Shown in pieces: positions 6,782 to 12,010 of a DNA stretch of 12,010 nt. Under the pieces are notes generated by a model. It was not told where the DNA came from and ran no database searches. It saw nothing but the letters and a program-made list of their open reading frames with translations. Both the position numbers and the translations under genes were made by a program. The stretch comes from Alphaproteobacteria bacterium (GTDB lineage: Bacteria > Pseudomonadota > Alphaproteobacteria > Reyranellales > Reyranellaceae): positions 1 to 12,010 of the forward strand of contig JABCYT010000039.1 of NCBI GenBank assembly GCA_013290035.1. Reading direction: 5' to 3'. Numbering within the stretch: the first letter of the stretch is position 1; every line of letters starts with the position of its first letter.

Positions 6782-7561
6782 TCAGGCGAGCGAACAACTG
6801 ACGCGACCAAGGCCGCTGATGTCGACGTCGATGCGGTCGCCGGCGACAATCGGCACCATGGAGCCGAGCGCGCCGGACATCACCACGTCGCCAGCGAGCA
6901 GCGGCTGACCGGCCGCCGCCATGGTCTTGGCCAGCCAGTATGCGGCCAGCAGCGGATTGCCGAGGCAGGCCACGCCAGCGCCGACCGCCGCAGTATTGCC
7001 GTTCTTGCGCAGGTCCATGGCGCTGCCAGCCAGTACTAGATCGCCGATGCGGCGCGGCTCCAGCCCCAACACATACAGGCCGCAGGATGCGTTGTCGGCC
7101 ACCGTGTCGATCAGGGTGACCTTCCAGTCGGTGATGGCGCTATCGACAATTTCAATGGCCGGCAGCGCATATTCGAGGCCGAGCAGGAAACTGGCCCAGG
7201 TCAGGTCGTCCTGCATCAGGTCGCGCCCCACCACGAAGGCGATCTCGCCTTCTGCCTTGGGCTGGATCAGGCGGCTCGCCGGCAACGTGGCGCCGGACAG
7301 GTATTCCATGTCGGCGAACAGCACGCCGTAGTCGGGCTGGTCCACGCCCAGCTGCTGCTGCACGGCGAGCGAAGTCAGGCCGATCTTCTTGCCCGACACC
7401 CTGGTGCTGCCCTGCAGCGCGCGCGCCGTATTCAGTTGCGCCACCGCGTAGGCCTCGGCGACGCTGTCGATGCCGAAACTCTCGGACACGCGGCCGATGG
7501 TGCTGCGCGCGGCGCGCGCGTTCCACAATGCGTCCGCCGCTTGTTGAATCGGGCTACTCAT
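6782..7561 (-). CDS. mhpD: 2-hydroxypenta-2,4-dienoate (2-oxopent-4-enoate) hydratase
   Basis: This 259-residue enzyme of the MhpD/fumarylacetoacetase-like fold adds water to 2-hydroxypenta-2,4-dienoate, giving 4-hydroxy-2-oxovalerate for the downstream aldolase. Visible family marks are GKKIGLTS, the QQLGVDQPDYGVLFADM stretch, the metal-binding E-x-E of KAEGEIAFVVGRDL, the third acidic ligand in LPAIEIVDSAITDW, and DTVADNASCGLYV. The C-terminus has CLGNPLLAAYWLAKTMA and the VVMSGALGSMVPI strand. The start ATG at 7561 overlaps the stop of the preceding gene in an ATGA and has AAGGAG seven bases upstream, so it is preferred to upstream in-frame codons. Length matches E. coli MhpD and DmpE (~260). 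Relatives include oxaloacetate/4-oxalocrotonate decarboxylases. The neighbouring MhpE and MhpF favour the hydratase. Confidence 0.93.
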   Translation of the reverse strand: MSSPIQQAADALWNARAARSTIGRVSESFGIDSVAEAYAVAQLNTARALQGSTRVSGKKIGLTSLAVQQQLGVDQPDYGVLFADMEYLSGATLPASRLIQPKAEGEIAFVVGRDLMQDDLTWASFLLGLEYALPAIEIVDSAITDWKVTLIDTVADNASCGLYVLGLEPRRIGDLVLAGSAMDLRKNGNTAAVGAGVACLGNPLLAAYWLAKTMAAAGQPLLAGDVVMSGALGSMVPIVAGDRIDVDISGLGRVSCSLA

Positions 7562-8538
7562 GTTACTACTCCTTGTTCCAGTGCGCGGGTAACGAAGGCC
7601 AGTTCGGCCTGCAGCGCCGCGCGGTATTCGCTGCGCAGCGTGGCGACGACATCGCGCACCGGGCTGATACGCTCCACCGCACCGACGCCCTGGCCGGACG
7701 ACCAGACGTCTCTCCACGCCTTCTTGCCGGCGCTGATATCGCCGGAAAAATCAATCTGCTTGCCCTTGCCGTCACCGGCGGGATCGATCCCGGCCGAAGC
7801 CATGGTGGACCTGAGCCAGTTACCGGTCACGCCGGAAACGGCTTTCGACTCGACCAGATCTTCGATGTCGCTGTCGACCAGCAGTTGGCGATAGGCCGGC
7901 GCCGCCATGCTTTCTTCGGTCGCGATGAAGCGGGTGCCGGCCACGCCGAAGTCGGCCCCCATCAGCTGGGCGGCGCGCAGGTCGCTGCCGCTGGAAATGC
8001 AGCCGGCCAGGCCGAGCGGCCCGCTCCAGAACTTGCGCACTTCGGCGATGAAGGCGAACGGATTATACGAGCCGGTGTGGCCGCCGGCGCCCTGGGTGAC
8101 CAGGATCAGCGCATCGGCGCCGGCGTCGGCGGCCTTGCGCGCCAGAGTAGGGGTGATCACGTCGGCCATCACCACGCCGCCGTAGCTGTGCACCTGTTCA
8201 AGCACACGCTTGGGGCTGCCCAGCGCCGTGGTGACGACCTTGGGTTGGTACTTGAGCACCAGTTCCAGCTCGCGCTCGAAACGGTCGTAGGTGCTGTGGA
8301 CGATCATATTGAGCGCCCAAGGCACCGCATCGGTCTGGCCGGCCAGCGCGGCGCTGACCTGCTGCAGCCAGTTTTCCAGTATCTCGACGCTGCGCGCGTT
8401 CGGTGCCGGAAAGCTGCCGATCGCGCCGGCGCGGGCGCAGGCCACCGCCAGCTCGGGGCCGGAGACCAGAAACATGGGCGCCGCCAGCAGCGGTAGGCGC
8501 CCGGTCGGGAAGAGTTCTTGCAGGATGTCTCGCTTCAT
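7558..8538 (-). CDS. Nitronate-monooxygenase-family FMN protein
   Basis: This 326-residue TIM-barrel flavoprotein belongs to the nitronate monooxygenase (2-nitropropane dioxygenase) / FabK-like superfamily. The evidence is the N-terminal PLLAAPMFLVSGPELAVACA strand-helix, ADVITPTLARKAADAGADAL, the FMN/active-site motif GAGGHTG (150-156, with His154 as candidate base), GCISSG, and GADFGVAGTRFIATEES (195-210). The start ATG 8538 has AAGGA eight bases upstream, and the frame's extension to 9105 overlaps the SDR gene and is not used. Known members oxidise nitronates or act as FMN-dependent reductases. Its job in an arene pathway is not evident: it could detoxify nitro or propionate-3-nitronate compounds, or reduce a CoA- or ring-fission intermediate. 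It is preceded by a 38-base gap, wider than between most genes here, and is translationally coupled to mhpD. Confidence 0.85.
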   Translation of the reverse strand: MKRDILQELFPTGRLPLLAAPMFLVSGPELAVACARAGAIGSFPAPNARSVEILENWLQQVSAALAGQTDAVPWALNMIVHSTYDRFERELELVLKYQPKVVTTALGSPKRVLEQVHSYGGVVMADVITPTLARKAADAGADALILVTQGAGGHTGSYNPFAFIAEVRKFWSGPLGLAGCISSGSDLRAAQLMGADFGVAGTRFIATEESMAAPAYRQLLVDSDIEDLVESKAVSGVTGNWLRSTMASAGIDPAGDGKGKQIDFSGDISAGKKAWRDVWSSGQGVGAVERISPVRDVVATLRSEYRAALQAELAFVTRALEQGVVT

Positions 8539-8576
8539 ATAATTATTCCTTTTTGGCCTGTGATTATCTGGAACTG

Positions 8577-9377
8577 TCATTTCTTCTGGCGGCCGCGGAT
8601 TTCCCAGCCGCCGTCGCTCTGCAGGATCGCCGCCGTGGTGGCGCGCGAATTGGCGCGCGAGGCCAACAGCACATAGTGGCCGGTGTGGTCTTCCGGCTTG
8701 GCCATGAAGCCGAGCGGCGTCGCGTCGGTCACGGCCTGCTCGAAGCCCGCCAGTTCCGACAGCCGGGTGTCCTGCTTGCCGAGCGAGGCCGGCCCCTTGA
8801 GCGGCGTGGCGGTGCCACCCGGCGCCACCCCGTTGACCCGCACATGTGGCGCCAGCTCGTAGGCCAGCTGCTTGATCAGGCCCACGGCGGCGTGCTTGGA
8901 GGCGACGTAGACCGGGCCGCCGCCGCCGGCATAGAAGCTGGAGTTCGATAGCGTGAAGATCATACTGCCCTGCTGCTTGCGCAGCTCGGCGGCGGCGGCG
9001 CGAGCGGCCAGCAGATAGCCTTTGACATTGATGGCGAAGATCTCGTCGAAGGAATCGGCCAGCGTGCCCGGCTCGGTGCGCATCAGGCCGGCGAAGAAGT
9101 CCCACACGCCGACATTGCCGACCAGGGTATCGAGCTTGCCGTAGGCGGCCACGGTGTCGGCCACGGCGCGCTCGTTGTCGGCGTAGACGCGCACGTCGCC
9201 GATAATCGGCAGCACCTGCGAGCCGAATTCGGCCCGGAGCGAGTCGGCCTGCTGCGGGTCGCGCAGCAGCACGCCGACGCCGCGCGCGCCCTCGCCCAGG
9301 AAGCGCCGCACCACCGCCAGGCCGATGCCGGAGCCGCCCCCGGTGACCAGCGCTACATCGTTGTCTAGCCAGCCCAT
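8577..9377 (-). CDS. cis-Dihydrodiol dehydrogenase (SDR, HcaB/BphB-like)
   Basis: This 266-residue short-chain dehydrogenase would oxidise the cis-dihydrodiol made by the dioxygenase to a catechol with NAD+. The cofactor motif TGGGSGIG covers 12-19. GNVG (87-90) replaces the usual NAG. Asn117 lies in the FAINVKG helix. The catalytic set is Ser144, Tyr157 and Lys161 (Y-V-A-S-K). The segments MIFTLSNSSFYAGGGGP, SKHAAVGLIKQLAYELAPHVRVNGVAPGG (in part) and LKGPASLG are strongly like E. coli HcaB (dihydroxy-dihydro-phenylpropionate dehydrogenase) and BphB, and unlike ordinary 3-ketoacyl reductases. The C-terminus (SDGGWEIRG) also matches that subgroup. The ATG is preceded by GAGG overlapping the beta-subunit stop codon, 7 bases away. 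Substrate range (phenylpropionate/cinnamate, biphenyl-like or other) is unresolved. Confidence 0.9.
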   Translation of the reverse strand: MGWLDNDVALVTGGGSGIGLAVVRRFLGEGARGVGVLLRDPQQADSLRAEFGSQVLPIIGDVRVYADNERAVADTVAAYGKLDTLVGNVGVWDFFAGLMRTEPGTLADSFDEIFAINVKGYLLAARAAAAELRKQQGSMIFTLSNSSFYAGGGGPVYVASKHAAVGLIKQLAYELAPHVRVNGVAPGGTATPLKGPASLGKQDTRLSELAGFEQAVTDATPLGFMAKPEDHTGHYVLLASRANSRATTAAILQSDGGWEIRGRQKK

Positions 9378-9384
9378 GTCTGCC

Positions 9385-9927
9385 TCAGAGGAAAGTGTTG
9401 ATGTTTTTAGCTTGCAACAGGGTTTGTGTGATCACGATCTTGCGCCGTGCCAGGCGCAGTCCATCCTGGGTGGCGCGGATCACGTCGGTGCGGCGGCCGA
9501 TCAGCAGGTCGTTGTCGGTCTCGACCCGGCTGCGATAGTTGACGAATGTCGAATACACCAGATACTCGCCCTCGGCTTCGCCGGCATAGGCTTCGACGTT
9601 GCTGATCACGTGGGTGTGGCGGGTTGGCGGATCTTCGGCCCAGGCGGTCGGCTGCTTGAAGCGCGCGACGCGCTTTTGCAAGTGCTCCATGAAGTCGTCG
9701 AAGTAGGCCATCCGCCCCGGCAGATGGGTGGCGCCGCCGTTGTTGGCGCGGCGCCGGCTTTCGATGGACGGCATCCAGTAGTGGATGTCGTCGGCCAGCA
9801 TGGCCAGCCAGTCGTCGTAACGTTCGGTGTCGAGCAGGCGTGCCTCGCGCTTGAGGAAGGTCTCGAGCTGGTAGGCGGTGGCCGCGTCCACCGCGCTGCG
9901 GCCGGCAATTTCAGTAGTGATGGTCAT
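9385..9927 (-). CDS. Ring-hydroxylating dioxygenase beta subunit
   Basis: This 180-residue small subunit has the scytalone-dehydratase-like fold and supports the alpha3beta3 oxygenase hexamer without a metal centre. The pattern is typical of the Ring_hydroxyl_B family: FLKREARLLDTERYDDWLAML near the N-terminus, DDIHYWMP, a central VARFKQPTAWAEDPPTRHTHVISNV stretch, VYSTFVNYRSR, and the terminal LARRKIVITQTLL...INTFL. Length is usual for the family (about 170-190). The gene starts 11 bases after the alpha-subunit stop with a weak Shine-Dalgarno (AAGAACAG region), so its translation is probably coupled to alpha, as stoichiometry requires. Confidence 0.94.
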   Translation of the reverse strand: MTITTEIAGRSAVDAATAYQLETFLKREARLLDTERYDDWLAMLADDIHYWMPSIESRRRANNGGATHLPGRMAYFDDFMEHLQKRVARFKQPTAWAEDPPTRHTHVISNVEAYAGEAEGEYLVYSTFVNYRSRVETDNDLLIGRRTDVIRATQDGLRLARRKIVITQTLLQAKNINTFL

Positions 9928-9938
9928 GGTCTGTTCTT

Positions 9939-11279
9939 TCAGCGCTGAGGAAGCTCGTCCCAGGATTCGGCTTTCATGAAATCGAGCCAGCGCTGGTAGT
10001 AGGCGCGTTGGTTGGCTTCATTGATCTGGCCCTGGAATACATTGCCCGGCAGTTCGGGATGCTCGATCCTGGTGCCGATGCCGAGACCGAGGAACAGGTC
10101 CTGCTCGCGCGTCACGCGGCCGCGATTGGAGCGGGTCGAGTATTCGAAGTTTTCGCCGTCGTCCATCTCGAACACGCCCGAGGGCGAGAAGGTGATCATG
10201 GTGCCGCGACGATAGCGTTCCTTGATTTCCTCCGGGGCGCTCTTGTTGACCAGCGTCCAGGTGTGCAGTTCGATTTCGTCCGGGCCGCGCGGCTGCCAGA
10301 CGCGGAAGGTGTTCTGGCCGGGAAGGAAGGACATGTTCGGGAAGACGGTCGCCGAGGAGATCGAACCGATCATCATCGAGCGGGTGTGGCCGAGGCGCTC
10401 CGCGACCTTGGGCTGGATCTCGTGGATGTAACGGCGCACTTCCTTGTCGCCGAAGGTGGCGCTATTGCCGACCTTGTCGAGGTTGAATTCCCAGCCGTGG
10501 CCGTTGACGTTGACGTGGTAGGAATCGCCGGCGCACTTGTCCAGTTCCGGCACCGCGCCGCCCAGCATGGCCTTGGCGCCCGAATCGTGGGTCCAGCCGG
10601 CGTGCATGACGTCGCCGGCGAAGTTCTCGGCACCGAATTTCCAGTTACATTTCATCACCGAGCGCACGCAGCCGCCGATAAATTCCGTGCCTTCGCCGTC
10701 CATGTCGAGCAGGGTGTCGAGATACCAGGCGAAGTCGCCCAGGTACTCCTTGAGCGGCGGCGCGGCCGGGTCGAGGGTGCCGAAAATCAGGCCTTTGTAG
10801 CTGTCGACCTGGGCCACTTCGTGCAGGCCGTGCTGGGACTTGTCGAAACCGCTGGCCTCGTAGGCACCCGATTCATGCATGCCGCGCAGGGCGCCGTCGA
10901 TGCCGAAGCTCCAGCCGTGGTAATTGCAGATGAAGCCGCGCGCATTGCCCACTTCCGAGAAGCAGACCCGATTGCCGCGGTGCGGGCAGGTATTCAGGAA
11001 GGCCTTGATGGCGCCGTCCTTCTGGCGCACCACCAGCACGTCGTCCTCACCCATGCTGGTGGTGACATAGTCGCCGGCCTTGGGGATCTGCGACACATGG
11101 CCGAGGAACAGCCAGACGCGCGCGAAGATCTTCTCGAGCTCCTGCTCATAGATGTCGCGCTCCCAGAACACCTTGCGCGACATGCGGCCTTCGGCCATGT
11201 TGACGTACTGGTCAAGATCGTCCAGCGCGGCCTTCTGGCGGGGCGGCTTGAAGTTGATCGGTTTTTCATTTTTGCACAT
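9939..11279 (-). CDS. Ring-hydroxylating dioxygenase alpha subunit (Rieske / mononuclear iron)
   Basis: This 446-residue catalytic subunit adds both atoms of O2 to an arene, giving a cis-dihydrodiol. The Rieske [2Fe-2S] ligands are Cys98, His100, Cys118 and His121 (CPHRGNRVC...CNYHGW). The catalytic domain has ENFAGDVMHAGWTH, giving bridging Asp223 and iron ligands His226 and His231. The third ligand is Asp374 in FEMDDGENF, aligned with naphthalene dioxygenase Asp362. The usual Tyr before His226 (D-x-Y-H) is Met here. The ENFxGD...GWTH block resembles naphthalene-type enzymes, while IFARVWLFLGHVSQIPKAGDY and the YKGLIFG / EYLGDFAWYLD segments occur widely, including in HcaE. The substrate therefore cannot be told. 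The ATG has GGAG six bases upstream and lies 11 bases after the ferredoxin stop. Confidence 0.95.
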   Translation of the reverse strand: MCKNEKPINFKPPRQKAALDDLDQYVNMAEGRMSRKVFWERDIYEQELEKIFARVWLFLGHVSQIPKAGDYVTTSMGEDDVLVVRQKDGAIKAFLNTCPHRGNRVCFSEVGNARGFICNYHGWSFGIDGALRGMHESGAYEASGFDKSQHGLHEVAQVDSYKGLIFGTLDPAAPPLKEYLGDFAWYLDTLLDMDGEGTEFIGGCVRSVMKCNWKFGAENFAGDVMHAGWTHDSGAKAMLGGAVPELDKCAGDSYHVNVNGHGWEFNLDKVGNSATFGDKEVRRYIHEIQPKVAERLGHTRSMMIGSISSATVFPNMSFLPGQNTFRVWQPRGPDEIELHTWTLVNKSAPEEIKERYRRGTMITFSPSGVFEMDDGENFEYSTRSNRGRVTREQDLFLGLGIGTRIEHPELPGNVFQGQINEANQRAYYQRWLDFMKAESWDELPQR

Positions 11280-11290
11280 TGCTATCTCCG

Positions 11291-11635
11291 TTATATGGCC
11301 GAAGCCGCTTCTTCCGACTCTTCATCGAGGTCGGCGTAGATGTCCCCGCCCTCCTCGATCACCTTGTACGTGCGCAGGTCGACTGTGCACGGGAAGCTCA
11401 TGGCCTGGCCGGTAGGAATATGGAACTCGCCGAAGTGCACCGGGCAGGCCACGCAATCGCCGCCGACGATTTCGCCGTCGGCCAACGATGCGGTGGCGTG
11501 GGTGCACAGATTGGACGTGGCGTAGAACTTCCCCTCCAGGTTGAACAGGGCCAGATCGCCGCCCTCGATGTCGATCTTGCGGGCGCAGCCAGGCCGCAGC
11601 TCGGCGGCTTTGATCAGGAATACTTTTTTCGTCAT
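11291..11635 (-). CDS. Rieske [2Fe-2S] ferredoxin of the dioxygenase
   Basis: This 114-residue soluble electron carrier moves electrons from the reductase to the oxygenase Rieske centre. The cluster ligands are Cys44-x-His46 (CTHATASL) and Cys64-x2-His67 (CPVHFGEF), inside the usual small beta domain; FNLEGKFYATSN and PTGQAMSFPCTVDLRTYKV are family segments. The last ~20 residues are an acidic tail (DLDEESEEAASAI). The ATG at 11635 is chosen because MTKKVFLIKA is the normal ferredoxin start and GGAG lies eight bases upstream. An in-frame codon at 11683 would overlap the preceding gene. It follows the extradiol dioxygenase by 5 bases. It could in principle serve another oxygenase, but its place next to alpha/beta makes this one the obvious partner. 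Confidence 0.93.
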   Translation of the reverse strand: MTKKVFLIKAAELRPGCARKIDIEGGDLALFNLEGKFYATSNLCTHATASLADGEIVGGDCVACPVHFGEFHIPTGQAMSFPCTVDLRTYKVIEEGGDIYADLDEESEEAASAI

Positions 11636-11640
11636 CTGGC

Positions 11641-12010
11641 TTACTCCACGTGCAACTGCACGAAACCGAGGCCGGTGACCCATTCAGGCACCGCTTCATA
11701 ACCCAGCAATTCGCCGCGCGCGCCCGGCACGGCACCCATGGCGCAGGCGAAGTTGCGCACTTCCATGCCGCCTTCGCCGCCGTTTTCAATGATGTACTGG
11801 TCGCTCAGTGCGCACAGGCCATCGAGGTTGTCGTCGAGGGCGTATCCGATTATTTCGCGGTCGAAGGCCTCATTGACGCGCCCCATCTGGGCCGAGCCGA
11901 CCCAGTGGCTGATGCCGCCGCTGCCGATGATCGCCACCCGCTCGCCGGCCGGGAAGGCTTCGACGGCGGCGCGGATCGCGTTACCAAGTTCGGCGGCGCG
12001 CCTGAGCTTG
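11641..12010 (-). CDS. Class III (LigB-type) extradiol ring-cleavage dioxygenase, C-terminal part
   Basis: The frame is open at the right edge, and the last ~122 residues are present. It opens a catechol ring next to the hydroxyls using non-haem Fe(II). AGERVAIIGSGGISHW contains the histidine that corresponds to the conserved acid/base His of LigB. GGEGGMEVRNF carries the Glu expected as the third iron ligand (compare the E-[IV]-x-x-[WF] motif). YEAVPEWVTGLGFVQL is the family C-terminus, reminiscent of the IPEWIAGFG end of MhpB. The two N-terminal iron histidines lie outside the window. The enzyme fits as the step after the dihydrodiol dehydrogenase. The substrate (2,3-dihydroxyphenylpropionate-like, protocatechuate-like or other catechol) cannot be told from this half. 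Confidence 0.9.
   Translation of the reverse strand, partial: KLRRAAELGNAIRAAVEAFPAGERVAIIGSGGISHWVGSAQMGRVNEAFDREIIGYALDDNLDGLCALSDQYIIENGGEGGMEVRNFACAMGAVPGARGELLGYEAVPEWVTGLGFVQLHVE

Noticed and set aside
7562..7717. Upstream start for the hydratase at 7717
   Set aside because: The extra 52 residues are Arg-rich shadow of the NMO gene. ATG 7561 has AAGGAG and the usual ATGA overlap.
8539..9105. N-terminal extension of the NMO gene up to 9105
   Set aside because: It would overlap the dihydrodiol dehydrogenase in another frame. ATG 8538 has AAGGA at the right distance and gives the normal family N-terminus.
11636..11683. Upstream start for the Rieske ferredoxin at 11683
   Set aside because: It would overlap the extradiol dioxygenase end and add residues foreign to the family. 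ATG 11635 has a good GGAG.
1..12010. CRISPR arrays, tRNA/rRNA genes, insertion sequences or attachment sites
   Set aside because: No regularly spaced repeats, cloverleaf-like segments, transposase motifs or flanking terminal repeats were seen on either strand. The scars show no IS remnant.

Overview
The window is high-GC DNA that reads like a beta-proteobacterium of the Burkholderiales. The best guess is Oxalobacteraceae (Massilia/Duganella/Janthinobacterium-like). This rests on a Gram-negative porin of the type common in beta-proteobacteria and on the gene families present. The genus is inferred from general familiarity, not from a search.

Layout: a porin gene lies alone on the + strand (177-1277) behind its own leader. 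Everything else is one tightly packed minus-strand operon running from beyond the right edge to about 1371, convergent with the porin. A strong hairpin at 1313-1349 separates the two. In transcription order the operon holds: a class III (LigB-type) extradiol ring-cleavage dioxygenase (C-terminal part only; the rest is off the window); a Rieske ferredoxin; the alpha and beta subunits of a ring-hydroxylating dioxygenase; an HcaB/BphB-like cis-dihydrodiol dehydrogenase; a nitronate-monooxygenase-family flavoprotein; 2-hydroxypenta-2,4-dienoate hydratase (MhpD-like); a remnant of a periplasmic solute-binding protein; a feruloyl-CoA-synthase-type ligase; acylating acetaldehyde dehydrogenase (MhpF); 4-hydroxy-2-oxovalerate aldolase (MhpE); the NADH:ferredoxin reductase of the dioxygenase; and a remnant of a LivF-type ABC ATPase.

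How the genes fit together: the dioxygenase (alpha/beta, ferredoxin, reductase: a complete three-component system) would make a cis-dihydrodiol. The SDR would re-aromatise it to a catechol, and the LigB-type enzyme would open the ring. A C-C hydrolase, not seen here and perhaps upstream, would release 2-hydroxypentadienoate. MhpD, MhpE and MhpF would convert that to pyruvate and acetyl-CoA. The CoA ligase suggests an aryl-propenoate or similar acid as substrate or side product. The substrate cannot be fixed from sequence.

The most notable observation is a pair of genomic scars. Between mhpD and the ligase, and again after the reductase, lie deletion remnants of a branched-chain-amino-acid-type (Liv) ABC transporter. 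One is a solute-binding protein reduced to its signal-peptide DNA (out of frame after an A9 tract) joined to its last ~55 residues. The other is a LivF reduced to about 48 C-terminal residues with a further internal deletion. The operon therefore appears once to have carried its own uptake system and to have lost it by separate deletions, while the catabolic enzymes stayed intact.
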